In this document: one piece after another, positions 8,649 to 18,522 of the stretch | How positions within the stretch are numbered: the first letter of the stretch is position 1 | How the letters are laid out: every line of letters starts with the position of its first letter | Source of the DNA: Gehongia tenuis | GTDB taxonomy: Bacteria > Bacillota > Clostridia > Christensenellales > NSJ-53 | Direction of reading: 5' to 3' | Length of the DNA stretch: 64,000 bases | Assembly (NCBI RefSeq): GCF_014384795.1 | Contig: NZ_JACRSR010000003.1 | Coordinates: 124,001 to 188,000 of the forward strand | Notes under the pieces: model-generated | What the model was told of the DNA's origin: nothing | Database searches by the model: none | What the model saw: the letters and a program-made list of their open reading frames with translations, nothing else | Program-made: the position numbers and the translations under genes

Positions 8649-9605
8649 ATGCGGCCGCTGCTGTCGGTTGTGATACCAGCCTACAATGAACAGGAAGTTA
8701 TCGGCGAGTCTTACCGCCGTTTGGATAAGGTTTGCCAGGAGCTGGGTAAACCCTATGAACTCATTTTTGTCAATGATGGAAGCAGGGACGATACGCTGAA
8801 GCTTCTCACTGGCATCGCGAGGAAGGACCCGCGGGTGAAGGTGGTGGATTTTTCCAGGAATTTTGGGCATCAGGCCGCCGTGCTGGCGGGTTTGGAGCAG
8901 GCCGGGGGACAAGCCACGGTGATTATCGACTGCGATCTGCAGGACCCGCCTGAGCTCATTCCCGAGATGCTGAAACTCTGGGAGGAAGGCTATGAGGTGG
9001 TCTATGGCCAGCGCAGCGAGCGCAAGGGCGAATCAAAGTTCAAGACCTTTACGGCCTTCGCCTTCTATCGCATCCTCAACTGGATGACTTCGGTGAACAT
9101 CCCCAAGGATACCGGCGACTTCCGGCTCATCGATGAAAAGGTGGTCCGGGCCATGCTTTCCTTGAAGGAGAAGAATCCCTTTCTCCGGGGCATGGTGTCC
9201 TGGCTGGGCTTCAGGCAAACGCCCATTGTCTTTGAGCGGGCGGAACGCTTTGCCGGGGAGACCAAGTACCCCCTTAAAAAGATGTTCAAACTGGCGGGAG
9301 ACGGTATTTTTTCCTTTTCGCTGATGCCGCTTCGCATTGCCTATGTTCTTGGCTGCATCAGCCTTTTGGGCGCGCTTGTGGACCTTGTCGTTCTCATCGT
9401 CCGGGCCTGTCAGGGACTCCCGCTGTTCAGTCAAGTGCTTTATCTTGTGCTTTTTGCCGCCTTCGGGCTGGTGTTCCTGTGCCTGGGTATTTTGGGCCAG
9501 TATATTGGAAGAATCTATGATGAGGCCAAGGGCCGGCCGGTGTATTTGGTGCGGGAGTGCATCCAATATCCGGAAGAAGCAAAGGAGGATGAACATGAAG
9601 GATGA
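8649..9605 (+). CDS. Family 2 glycosyltransferase, GtrB/DPM-like
   Basis: 318 residues. GT-A domain with VVIPAYNEQ at 7-15, VNDGSRDD at 41-48 and the DXD-type CDLQDPPE near 98, then two C-terminal membrane helices (about 235-262 and 270-295). Members move glucose or a similar sugar from a nucleotide donor to undecaprenyl phosphate (GtrB/YfdH, CsbB types). AAAGGAGG upstream of 8649 defines the start. It overlaps the next gene by 11 bp, so they are co-transcribed, though no functional link is obvious. Confidence 0.85.
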   Translation: MRPLLSVVIPAYNEQEVIGESYRRLDKVCQELGKPYELIFVNDGSRDDTLKLLTGIARKDPRVKVVDFSRNFGHQAAVLAGLEQAGGQATVIIDCDLQDPPELIPEMLKLWEEGYEVVYGQRSERKGESKFKTFTAFAFYRILNWMTSVNIPKDTGDFRLIDEKVVRAMLSLKEKNPFLRGMVSWLGFRQTPIVFERAERFAGETKYPLKKMFKLAGDGIFSFSLMPLRIAYVLGCISLLGALVDLVVLIVRACQGLPLFSQVLYLVLFAAFGLVFLCLGILGQYIGRIYDEAKGRPVYLVRECIQYPEEAKEDEHEG

Positions 9606-10716
9606 AAGAGTACGGACATTGGCCAGAAACCTGGTCAATTATTCCTGTGAGCTGAAGCCGGGCGAGAAGATACTGATCGAGTGTATCGGACCGGAAGTGG
9701 AGATGGTCACGGCGCTGGTGGAGGAGGCCTACAAGGCTGGGGGACAACCTTATGTAAATCTTCAGATCCCGGCGGTGACCCGGAGCATTCTAATGAATGC
9801 GAGCGAGACGGTTCTCACCAACATGGCCCGCTACGATGGTATGCGTATGGAGGAGATGGACGCCTACATCGGCGTGCGTTCCGGGGACAATGCTACCGAG
9901 CTTGCCGATGTTCCGGCGGAGAAGATGGAGCTTTATGGCACCCTTTATCAAAAGCCCGTGCATTCGGAGACCCGGGTCAACAACACGAAATGGGTGATCC
10001 TGCGTTATCCCACCCCCTCCATGGCACAGATGGCGGGAACCAGCACCGAAGCCTTTGAGGATTTCTACTTCAATGTGTGCAATCTGGACTACGGCAAGAT
10101 GTCCAAGGCCATGGACGCGCTGGTGGCCCGTATGAACCGCACGGACCGCGTGCACATCAAGGGGGAGGGCACGGACCTTCGTTTTTCCATCAGGGGATTT
10201 GCCGGCATCAAGTGCGCCGGTGACCGCAACATTCCCGACGGCGAGGTGTTTACCGCGCCGGTGAAGGATTCGGTGGAGGGCGTGATCTCCTACAATACCC
10301 CGTCGGTCCACGAGGGTTTCACCTATGAGAATATCCGCTTTGTTTTTGAGAAGGGTAAAATTGTGGAGGCCACGGCCAACGATACCGCACGCATCAACAA
10401 GGCTCTCGATGTGGACTCCGGCGCCCGATACATTGGTGAATTCGCCATCGGCGTAAACCCCTACGTTCTCTCGCCCATGAAGGACACCCTGTTCGATGAA
10501 AAGATCATGGGATCCATCCATTTTACGCCGGGCCAGGCCTACCATGATGAAGGGGCATACAACGGTAACGATTCCGCCGTCCATTGGGATCTGGTGTACA
10601 TTCAGCGGCCGGAGTATGGCGGCGGGGAGATCTGGTTCGACGATGAGCTCATCCGCAGGGACGGACGGTTTGTGACGGAGGATCTGCTTTGTCTCAACCC
10701 TGAAAATCTGAAATAG
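9595..10716 (+). CDS. M29-family aminopeptidase (AmpS/thermophilic aminopeptidase type)
   Basis: 373 residues. Two-metal exopeptidase acting on peptide N-termini in the cytoplasm. The C-terminal half holds the M29 metal ligands: Glu in VHEGFTYENI and GEFAIGVNP, His in MGSIHFTPGQAY and His/Asp in AVHWDLVYI. The N-terminal domain begins RVRTLARNLVNYSCELKPGEKILIE. The start at 9595 follows AAAGGAGG and overlaps the glycosyltransferase gene. Confidence 0.88.
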   Translation: MKDERVRTLARNLVNYSCELKPGEKILIECIGPEVEMVTALVEEAYKAGGQPYVNLQIPAVTRSILMNASETVLTNMARYDGMRMEEMDAYIGVRSGDNATELADVPAEKMELYGTLYQKPVHSETRVNNTKWVILRYPTPSMAQMAGTSTEAFEDFYFNVCNLDYGKMSKAMDALVARMNRTDRVHIKGEGTDLRFSIRGFAGIKCAGDRNIPDGEVFTAPVKDSVEGVISYNTPSVHEGFTYENIRFVFEKGKIVEATANDTARINKALDVDSGARYIGEFAIGVNPYVLSPMKDTLFDEKIMGSIHFTPGQAYHDEGAYNGNDSAVHWDLVYIQRPEYGGGEIWFDDELIRRDGRFVTEDLLCLNPENLK

Positions 10717-10728
10717 CCTTGGAAACGC

Positions 10729-10757
10729 TTGTCAGCACGGCTCACTTGCGTTACAAT
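10729..10757 (+). promoter_or_regulatory. Promoter of the gap gene
   Basis: TTGTCA (10729-10734), 17-bp spacer, TACAAT (10752-10757), about 44 bp before the gap start codon. Confidence 0.75.
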
Positions 10758-10797
10758 AACATTGAGAATTTCGTAACAAATTATAAGGAGGCAATAA

Positions 10798-11808
<1,011 letters not shown>

Positions 11809-11823
11809 TCTGCGTCTTACACA

Positions 11824-11860
11824 ACAACGGCATAGTCAAACGACTATGCCGTTGTTTTTT
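11824..11860 (+). terminator. Terminator of gap
   Basis: A 14-bp perfect stem (ACAACGGCATAGTC and complement) with a 4-nt loop followed by a T run. The reverse strand also has an A/T-rich flank, so it could serve the convergent TetR gene. Confidence 0.9.
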
Positions 11861-11867
11861 TGATTTT

Positions 11868-12440
11868 TTAAGCGAGAGTTTCCAACTGCCGGCTTAGGAT
11901 AGCGCTCAATACTGTCTCATCAAGGGGCAGGCCCTTGGCGTTGACCAACTGGGACAATCCCAGAATGGTGGACCACAGTCGGTAGCCCTCCAGTTCCCAG
12001 CGGCTCTTCGAAATTTTGTGATGCTGCAAACAGGCATAGGTCACATCGGCAAGAAAATCGATGATTCTATTCCGCTGATCGAAAAACAAAGCGGATTCTG
12101 CGTCCTCAGGATTCGTCAAAAGGCCATAATACCGGGGGAAATCCTTTAAGAATTTGATGCAGGACAGGGCAACATTGATTAACTTTGCGTCAAGGTCCTC
12201 GAAAGCTGCATAAATGTTTTTTAAATTGGTAAGGAAAAATTGATAGAGGCGGATATCCAGTGTATAGAGAAAATCCTGTTTGGTTTTAAAGTGCCGGTAG
12301 GGAGCGCTGGGCGCGACGCCGCAAAGGGCGGCCACCTTGCGAAATGATAAATTTTGAGCACCTTCCAAACGAAGCATCTCGATACCAGCCTGGATGAGCT
12401 GCTCCCGCAAATGACTCTCGCATTCTGGAGTATGGGTCAA
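11868..12440 (-). CDS. TetR-family transcriptional regulator
   Basis: 190 residues, one-domain DNA-binding N-terminus (LREQLIQAGIEMLRLEGAQNLSFRKVAALCGVAPSAPYRHFKTK) with the SAPYRHF recognition helix seen in the WHG subgroup, and an all-helical ligand domain. Starts with TTG at 12440 behind GGAAGGAG. It lies 15 bp downstream of the diguanylate cyclase gene on the same strand and is probably co-transcribed with it. Target unknown. Confidence 0.85.
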   Translation of the reverse strand: MTHTPECESHLREQLIQAGIEMLRLEGAQNLSFRKVAALCGVAPSAPYRHFKTKQDFLYTLDIRLYQFFLTNLKNIYAAFEDLDAKLINVALSCIKFLKDFPRYYGLLTNPEDAESALFFDQRNRIIDFLADVTYACLQHHKISKSRWELEGYRLWSTILGLSQLVNAKGLPLDETVLSAILSRQLETLA

Positions 12441-12454
12441 TGATGATCTCCTTC

Positions 12455-13621
12455 CTAAGCCGACGTGGCGATACTGTCCAAAACTACCTGGTTCTTGTGA
12501 TTGGTCTTGGCCCGGTACAGTGCGCGGTCCGCTTTATGGATGAAGGCGTCAGCGGTATCCTGCGACTGAGGCAGACCGTGGTATACGCCGACACTGACGG
12601 TGATATGCTGATCCGCAAACAGGCTTTCCACCTCCTGGCGGATGGTTTCTGCAAGCTCTTTGGATGCACCTTTATCCAGCCCCAGATGCACCATGGCAAA
12701 CTCCTCACCGCCGTAACGGAAGGCAAAGCTATTGGCATTGTCGCTGTATTTCTGGAACACCTTGGCCAGTTTCTCGATACATTGATCCCCTGCCTGATGG
12801 CCAAATTGATCGTTGTAATGCTTAAAATCATCGATATCGATCATGAGAAAAGCCAGAGGCTTTTGCACTTTTTGACATTGCTCCCAGATGCCGGGCAGGA
12901 TCTCATCCATAAAACGACGGTTGAGAAGACCAGTAAGGGGATCGGTTTGGACCAGTATTTTGAGTTGCTGATTCATGCGCTCGATCTCTGCATTCTTTTC
13001 AGCGATGGTTTTCACATAGGCATAGTCCCTGGATTGATTGCAGTAATACATGACCGACAGCGTTGCGGCAAGAATGGTCATGACCATGGTGTTGATAAAG
13101 ATTCCGGAGTTGAGGCCCACACCGTTCCGCATCCAAAGATAGCCGGTCAACAGGATCGCCTCATTGACCGCGAAGAGGGGAATCGATACCCTGGGCACCA
13201 TGTGCAGGAAAATGGATGCCGTGAAGACTGTGATCACAAAAACGGTAGGATCATCGGAACTGCGAAGATCCAGCAGGGTCAGGACCGTGCTCCAGAGCAA
13301 AAATATTCCGCAAAAAATAATGGACTCCAGCAGCACATTCCTCGCGCTCTTGGGCAGCCTTTTGCGCAGATACCAGCCCCGCCATAGCCCTGCAAAACTA
13401 AACAGTGTCAAAGCCACATAGAGAAGAAAATAGGTCATATTGTTGGATGTAGCCAATCCGGAGCGGCTAAAAAACAGTACATGAACTATATTGATCAATT
13501 GTAACAGGATTACAATGGGTAAAAGAATCTGGGTGTTCGCAATATTTTTTTTGGCAATCGCTACGCCAAAAGAATCCAACGGATCCATCGGCGCAATCTT
13601 TAAGCGTGAAAGTAAACGCAT
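12455..13621 (-). CDS. Membrane-bound diguanylate cyclase (GGDEF)
   Basis: 388 residues. Five or six membrane helices occupy residues 30-195, a short coiled linker follows (EKNAEIERMNQQLK), then a GGDEF domain that would condense two GTP into c-di-GMP. The active loop is RYGGEEF (GGEEF at 304-308) and DPLTGLLNRR marks the domain start. At the place of the product-inhibition I-site (RxxD, 295-298) the sequence is NANS, so allosteric feedback inhibition is probably absent. The opposing enzyme activity could come from the EAL protein at 26859. Confidence 0.9.
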   Translation of the reverse strand: MRLLSRLKIAPMDPLDSFGVAIAKKNIANTQILLPIVILLQLINIVHVLFFSRSGLATSNNMTYFLLYVALTLFSFAGLWRGWYLRKRLPKSARNVLLESIIFCGIFLLWSTVLTLLDLRSSDDPTVFVITVFTASIFLHMVPRVSIPLFAVNEAILLTGYLWMRNGVGLNSGIFINTMVMTILAATLSVMYYCNQSRDYAYVKTIAEKNAEIERMNQQLKILVQTDPLTGLLNRRFMDEILPGIWEQCQKVQKPLAFLMIDIDDFKHYNDQFGHQAGDQCIEKLAKVFQKYSDNANSFAFRYGGEEFAMVHLGLDKGASKELAETIRQEVESLFADQHITVSVGVYHGLPQSQDTADAFIHKADRALYRAKTNHKNQVVLDSIATSA

Positions 13622-13688
13622 ATAAGCTCCTTCTCAAATGGACTCCTATCTATTGTAACACTTGGTAAACCCTTTGGCCAGGGCGATC

Positions 13689-13717
13689 TTGACATTCGAC
13701 AAATTGCTGTATATAAT
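13689..13717 (+). promoter_or_regulatory. Sigma-70 promoter of the HU gene
   Basis: TTGACA (13689-13694), 17-bp spacer, TATAAT (13712-13717), a consensus promoter leaving a leader of about 110 nt before the TTG start of the HU gene. Confidence 0.8.
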
Positions 13718-13833
13718 GCGAATGTAGCATATGTGAGCAATGTTCACAAATAATATTATGTAAATAATCGCGAGTGAGCTAGATTTTGACGTTTTTTCGA
13801 TTAATTTTTTAAAAGAAAAGGAAGAGTAGGACG

Positions 13834-14121
13834 TTGAATAAGGTAGCGTTGGTGGATCACATCAAACAAAAAACAGGGCTCCCCAAGAAAAATGTTGAGC
13901 TCGTTCTCAATTGTCTTGTGGATGAAATCCGTAATGGTCTAAGAAGTGGAGAAAAGGTGTCCATTGTAGGCTTTGGAACCTTCACAACCCGAGATCGGAG
14001 CAGACGGGATTCCGTCAATCCCCGAACCGGCAAGCCCATGAATATCTGCGAAGCCAAGGTACCGGTCTTCCGGCCCAGCACTGTTCTCAAGTCCTACGTG
14101 GTGGAGAACACTTCCAAATAA
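13834..14121 (+). CDS. hup: HU-family DNA-binding protein
   Basis: 95 residues, the usual HU length, with NKVALVDHIKQKTGLPKKN at the start, VGFGTFTTRDRSRRDSVNPR in the DNA-embracing arm and PVFRPSTVLKSYV at the end. Nucleoid compaction and DNA bending. The start codon is TTG (GGAAGAGTAGGACG upstream). The arm tip has NPRTGKPM, a normal HU variant. Confidence 0.93.
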   Translation: MNKVALVDHIKQKTGLPKKNVELVLNCLVDEIRNGLRSGEKVSIVGFGTFTTRDRSRRDSVNPRTGKPMNICEAKVPVFRPSTVLKSYVVENTSK

Positions 14122-14130
14122 AGGAGGCTT

Positions 14131-14163
14131 TAATAGGCAATGCAGTCGGCATTGCTTATTTTA
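14131..14163 (+). terminator. Terminator of the HU gene
   Basis: GCAATGC/GCATTGC stem extended by AATA/TATT, 5-nt loop, T-rich tail. Confidence 0.75.
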
Positions 14164-14321
14164 TGTAAATATATCAGGACGCAGGGGCGGATTTACAATG
14201 AATCCCAGGGCATCCAAGAGCAATTCCTTCCAGTAAGCGTGAAGTACAAAAACGAAAATTCGGCAGGAAATGGTGAAAAAATGGCGAAAGAGTTTTTAAA
14301 GCTGGATGGAAGGTGAATACT

Positions 14322-14609
14322 ATGCCGGATATTTTTGAACGGATGCGGGACGGTATTGTGCGGGGTGCCAGCACCGTAGCCGAAGAAGGCGGAAAACTGG
14401 TGGAGCGGGGCAGAATCAAGGCTTCGATTCTTAAGCTTGAGGATGAGAAGCGGGGCAAACTCCAGGAGTTGGGCCAGATGTTCTATGAGATGTACAAAAA
14501 GGATGAGCTGCACACTGAAGTGCTGCGGGAAGTATGCATGCAGGTGGAGCGCCTGGATGAGGAGCTCGAAACGCAGCGGTCGAACGAACGGCTGAAGAGC
14601 GAGGAATAA
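14322..14609 (+). CDS. Small coiled-coil protein of unknown function
   Basis: 95 residues, almost entirely helical and charged, with a heptad pattern from about residue 30 (ASILKLEDEKRGKLQELGQMFYEMYKK). No signal peptide or membrane segment. ATG at 14322 is preceded by GGAAGG; GTG at 14313 is in frame but too close to that site. It sits alone between two terminators. I do not recognise a family. Confidence 0.65.
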   Translation: MPDIFERMRDGIVRGASTVAEEGGKLVERGRIKASILKLEDEKRGKLQELGQMFYEMYKKDELHTEVLREVCMQVERLDEELETQRSNERLKSEE

Positions 14610-14611
14610 GA

Positions 14612-14645
14612 AAAGACCTGGTTGAACACCAGGTCTTTTTTTGCA
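14612..14645 (+). terminator. Terminator, possibly bidirectional
   Basis: AAAAGACCTGG stem with complement CCAGGTCTTTT and a T run. On the other strand the same stem is followed by TTTTC, so it can also end the leftward ABC exporter operon. Confidence 0.85.
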
Positions 14646-14654
14646 TTTTTGAGT

Positions 14655-16013
14655 CTAGCCGCCGCTTCGAATGGCTTCCAGAGCGCTCATGCGGGTGGCG
14701 CGGTAGGCGGGATAGATACCGGAAAGGATGCCCACACCCACGGCAATGATCATGGCGGCAAGCACCAGATAGGGGGGGATCACCAGTCGGATACCGGAGG
14801 CAAAGTACATGCCAAACAGCGTTGTGGCCTCGCCGCTTTGCAGAACCCAGGCGAGGATATAGCTCAAAGCTACGCCAATGATGCCGCCCACAAAACCGAT
14901 GAGACCCGATTCCACCACGAACATGGCCCGAATTTTGGCAATGGAAAGGCCGATAACCTTCATGACGCCGATTTCACCCCGCCGCTCCAGAATACTGGTC
15001 ATCATGGTGTTGGCGATGCCTATGGCCGATACGAAAAGGGAGATGAAGGCCATCATGAACAGCTGGGACTGCTGGCGGGCCTGCTCCTCTTTGACCGATT
15101 CAATGGACTCGGTGGGGCTGTAAGCTTCATAACCCATTTCCTTCACCGCCTTGACAATGGCGGATACGTCCTCGATCTCGTTGGCTTGGATGATGGCCTG
15201 GGTATATTTGCCGGAGCGGATGCCCAGTTGACTTTCCGCCAGCTTGCGGTTGTCCTTGATGAGCTTTTTCGCCGCGTCCAGACTGATATAGGCGTTGTAG
15301 CTTTCCTGGCTGTTGCTTGCCTCCAGCAACCCCACTACGCGGCCGCGGGCCATTTTGGGCCGGGGCGTATCCTCCGGGGGATCCTCCAGGAGCCATTGGC
15401 CGCCCAGGTATATTTGGATCTGCTCGTTCAGCCAGTCCACGTCGATCTGGGGCGGAGCCGGCGCATCATCGGCGGATACATCCCCGGACATGTAGTATTC
15501 GTCCATCGAGCGATAGTAGTCTTCACTCTCCTTGGCGGTCATGAAATTCTGCTGAACATTGGAGCCCAGCACAATCTGCGGAGTGGAGCCATCAGTGGAA
15601 AACAACCGCCCATCGGACAGGCGGAGATGGCCCAGCACCGATGGATCCACCGCGTTAAGGGACATATTGGCTTCCCGGCCCGCAATCTTCATATAGACGG
15701 GAATGGTGATGACGGGAGAGGCGGCCTTCACACCCTCCAGCATTCCCATGGCGTCGATCTCCGCCTGGGTCATGCCCTGCGGTTCGGAGGAAGGCCCGGC
15801 TCCGCCGCCGTATCCCATATAGACGTCGATCTGGGTCAGATTCAGATTTTTGACGTATTCATCGTTGAACTGCTCCATGTTTCCGATGCCAAGGGCCACC
15901 ATGACGACGATGCAGGCGGTGCCAATGATCACGCCGAGAACGGTGAGCACTGCCCGAAACTTCCGCCGCCAGAGATTGAGGAGAGCTAAACGGAATAACT
16001 CATTCCATTTCAT
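14655..16013 (-). CDS. MacB/FtsX-type ABC transporter permease
   Basis: 452 residues: membrane helix at about 20-45 (RKFRAVLTVLGVIIGTACIVVM), a large external MacB_PCD domain, then three C-terminal helices with the FtsX signature (ISLFVSAIGIANTMMTSILERRGEIGVMKVIG). Such permeases do mechanotransmission or export rather than classical pumping. The operon order is ATPase (17684), exported protein (16000), permease. It overlaps the 3' end of the exported-protein gene by 14 bp; MKWNELFRLAL is the family-like start, so longer frames were discarded. Confidence 0.87.
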   Translation of the reverse strand: MKWNELFRLALLNLWRRKFRAVLTVLGVIIGTACIVVMVALGIGNMEQFNDEYVKNLNLTQIDVYMGYGGGAGPSSEPQGMTQAEIDAMGMLEGVKAASPVITIPVYMKIAGREANMSLNAVDPSVLGHLRLSDGRLFSTDGSTPQIVLGSNVQQNFMTAKESEDYYRSMDEYYMSGDVSADDAPAPPQIDVDWLNEQIQIYLGGQWLLEDPPEDTPRPKMARGRVVGLLEASNSQESYNAYISLDAAKKLIKDNRKLAESQLGIRSGKYTQAIIQANEIEDVSAIVKAVKEMGYEAYSPTESIESVKEEQARQQSQLFMMAFISLFVSAIGIANTMMTSILERRGEIGVMKVIGLSIAKIRAMFVVESGLIGFVGGIIGVALSYILAWVLQSGEATTLFGMYFASGIRLVIPPYLVLAAMIIAVGVGILSGIYPAYRATRMSALEAIRSGG

Positions 16014-17679
16014 CGTCCATCCACGCCTTCCGCTTTTTGCGCTGCCACAGCATGATACCCGCCGCGATAGCGGCCACACCCACACCGATGGCCGCGTAGC
16101 CCCACCAGGGGAAGCCCTGGGGTTCTTCGGTGGGTTCGGTATCGGTGGGCACATTGGGTACATAGGGTTCGGTGATCACGGTGGCCACGTCCACCGTATC
16201 CTCATACACCTGGCCGAAGGAATCCTCATAGGTGATGCGGATGATACCGGAAACCGGACCATAGCCGCCCATGAGGGGATCGGCAAAATCGTCCTCCGAA
16301 GGGGTGCCGTCCGTATCGCTTTCACCCTCCGGCACGCCTTCATCGGCAGCAGGCTCATCGCTCTCCGCACGGGGCTGTGGGTCTTGAGGCAGCACCTCGC
16401 CGCCGGATTCGCCGTCGGTGTCCACGTCGTCTTGGGGTTCAGCGCCCGCGCCGCCGCTGGGCGGAAGAACATCGGGCATGGCGGCATAGACCACCATTTC
16501 AGCAAGCTTGGTGCCGCCGGGCTCCAGATTGCCCAGGAAGGCACTGCCCTCGGGCATGAGGCCGGGAACCTCGACCTGGCACATCACATTGTAAATTTGT
16601 CCCTTACCCTTGTTGAAGACATTGAGGGACAGGGACTGGGAATCGCCGGCACTGATGGATTCGGGTACGATGGGGTCGTCATATTCCACCCGGGGGAGCT
16701 GAGCGACCTCCACCACGATCTCTTCAGTTACGGTCAGGGCCTGGGCATTCTTGTCCTCATAGTCCAGCGTGACCAGCACCTTTTGGGGTTTGGGCTCAGC
16801 ATCCAAACGGACCTTGAGCTGAAGCTCCGCTTCCTGCACGGCCCCCTTCTTGATTTTGGGATAATATAGTATATTGGTATCCCCGGCGGGAAGGATATCC
16901 GTTCCCTCGGATTTATAGGTCAGCTTAACGTTGCGCACATCCTGTTTCTCATGGGAATTTTTGAGGGAAAGCTGGATGGTAAAGGTTTCGCCCGCGGTCA
17001 CCACCTCAGGGTTCACCACATATTTGCTAATGAGGATTCGGGGCTGAGAATCGGGCGTTCCAGAGCCGCCACCGCCACCACCGCCGCCGATGGAGCCGCC
17101 GCCGTCAACGGGAGGTTCAGGACTGGGCGATTCCGGTGCGTCGGGCGAGGGAGAAGGCGTGGGAGTGGAGGCCGAACCCTCAATGGTCACATAGACGGTA
17201 AAGTCCTGGGTGACCAGGTCGGTGCCGTCGTTATAGCTGACCTGGAGAATCAGCGGATAGCGTCCGGGCTGTGGTTCTTTCACCAGATTGAAGTACATAT
17301 CCACCAAAAAGGCTTCCTGATTGGTGGAGGTGTCATTGATCTGATGGGAGCCCTTGCGCACGGTGCGCTGCACGTTGTTAAAAGCGAAGGGAGAGGTGTC
17401 GGGATCCCCATAGTTGGGGGAGACAATGATGCTTTGGGAGGCAAGTCCTACCGCGGGAATGAGGGGCAGGATGATCCGCACCCGTCCGCCCTCCACCGGG
17501 GGAATGTAGCCGTCAGAATAGGACTGGTCCATGCCCGCATAGACGTTTTCGTTGTCCAAAAAGAGCATGCCCTGGGTGGTGGCTTTGGCATTCGGATTTT
17601 CGCCTTCCGCCCAAACAGTACTGCCCAGGAGCAGTGTGAAGGCCAGGATGAGGGCCAGCGCGGCGGAGAGTTTTTTCAT
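16000..17679 (-). CDS. Exported CARDB/COG1361-like protein with C-terminal membrane anchor
   Basis: 559 residues: Sec signal peptide (KKLSAALALILAFTLLLGSTVWA), three beta-sandwich segments of the CARDB/S-layer COG1361 kind (VVNPEVVTAGETFTIQLSLKN and SISAGDSQSLSLNVFNKGKG), a Pro/Ser/Gly linker at about 175-210 including eight consecutive Gly, an acidic linker at about 405-470, one membrane helix near 528-546 and a basic cytoplasmic tail. It is encoded between an ABC ATPase and a MacB-like permease and so is likely the extracellular partner of that exporter, playing the part of the MacA-type adaptor. Function inferred from context only. Confidence 0.75.
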   Translation of the reverse strand: MKKLSAALALILAFTLLLGSTVWAEGENPNAKATTQGMLFLDNENVYAGMDQSYSDGYIPPVEGGRVRIILPLIPAVGLASQSIIVSPNYGDPDTSPFAFNNVQRTVRKGSHQINDTSTNQEAFLVDMYFNLVKEPQPGRYPLILQVSYNDGTDLVTQDFTVYVTIEGSASTPTPSPSPDAPESPSPEPPVDGGGSIGGGGGGGGSGTPDSQPRILISKYVVNPEVVTAGETFTIQLSLKNSHEKQDVRNVKLTYKSEGTDILPAGDTNILYYPKIKKGAVQEAELQLKVRLDAEPKPQKVLVTLDYEDKNAQALTVTEEIVVEVAQLPRVEYDDPIVPESISAGDSQSLSLNVFNKGKGQIYNVMCQVEVPGLMPEGSAFLGNLEPGGTKLAEMVVYAAMPDVLPPSGGAGAEPQDDVDTDGESGGEVLPQDPQPRAESDEPAADEGVPEGESDTDGTPSEDDFADPLMGGYGPVSGIIRITYEDSFGQVYEDTVDVATVITEPYVPNVPTDTEPTEEPQGFPWWGYAAIGVGVAAIAAGIMLWQRKKRKAWMDDEME

Positions 17680-17683
17680 GGTG

Positions 17684-18367
17684 TTACCTCCCTTGAAGTT
17701 CTGTTTTACCGTCCGTGATATGAATGATTCGGTCGGCCTGCTGGGCCTTCTCCAAATCGTGGGTTACAAAAACCAGCGTGGCGCCGTTGTCCCGCACCAG
17801 TTCCAACAGCATATCCATGATTTGCTGGGAAGTGTGGCTGTCCAGATTGCCGGTGGGCTCGTCGGCAAAGATGATATCGGGCTTGGGAAGCACGGCGCGG
17901 GCGATGGATACCCGCTGCTGCTGGCCGCCGGAAAGCTCGATGGGCTTATGATTCAGATGATCCTGCAGCCCCATGCGGCCGAGCAGCCTTTTGGCCTTTC
18001 GGTACTGCAATGGCCGAGGCTCGCCGCGGCAGGCCAGGCCGAAAGCGGCGTTTTCCCACGCCGTCAGCACGGGGAAAAGATTGAAGGCCTGAAAGACAAA
18101 GCCAATGTGATTGAGGCGAAAAGCCACCAACTGTTTTTCGTTCATGCGGTGAATGGGTTTTCCCTTGATAAACACCTTGCCGGAGGTGGGACGTTCGAGG
18201 CCGGCAAGGAGGGACAGCAGGGTGGATTTGCCGCTGCCGGAGGTGCCCACGATAGCGCAGACCTCTCCGGGGTAGACTGCAATGGAGGCTTGATCCAGCG
18301 CTGTCATCTTCACATTTTTCATCCGATAGATCTTGGTAAGGTTCTCGGCGGTTATGATCGGATCCAT
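17684..18367 (-). CDS. LolD/MacB-type ABC transporter ATP-binding protein
   Basis: 227 residues. Walker A GTSGSGKST, signature LSGGQQQR, Walker B IIFADEPTGNLDS and the switch VTHD are intact; the ADEPTGNLDS form is typical of LolD/MacB/FtsE-type ATPases. Start at 18367 is preceded by GAAGGGAG; the upstream in-frame Met lacks a site. It forms an operon with the exported CARDB-like protein (4 bp away) and the permease. Confidence 0.92.
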   Translation of the reverse strand: MDPIITAENLTKIYRMKNVKMTALDQASIAVYPGEVCAIVGTSGSGKSTLLSLLAGLERPTSGKVFIKGKPIHRMNEKQLVAFRLNHIGFVFQAFNLFPVLTAWENAAFGLACRGEPRPLQYRKAKRLLGRMGLQDHLNHKPIELSGGQQQRVSIARAVLPKPDIIFADEPTGNLDSHTSQQIMDMLLELVRDNGATLVFVTHDLEKAQQADRIIHITDGKTELQGR

Positions 18368-18522
18368 GGAGCATCTCCCTTCAAAAACATCTATGTAGTG
18401 AGACGACACAAAAGGACGGAAAGTTGCAGATTTTTGAAACGATTGAGAAAGAATTCCATCTTGCGGTTTGACCACAAATTCTGTAAGATAGAATTACCAA
18501 CCATGAATGGAGGAGCGGACTC

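Noticed and set aside
10720..10736. CcpA cre-like sequence TGGAAACGCTTGTCA over the gap promoter
   Set aside because: The left half fits but the right half is out of register by one base compared with the cre consensus, so I do not call it.
18468..18500. Promoter of the M20 peptidase gene (TTGACC near TAGAAT)
   Set aside because: The spacing is 15 bp for this pair and alternative pairs are equally weak, so no feature is listed.
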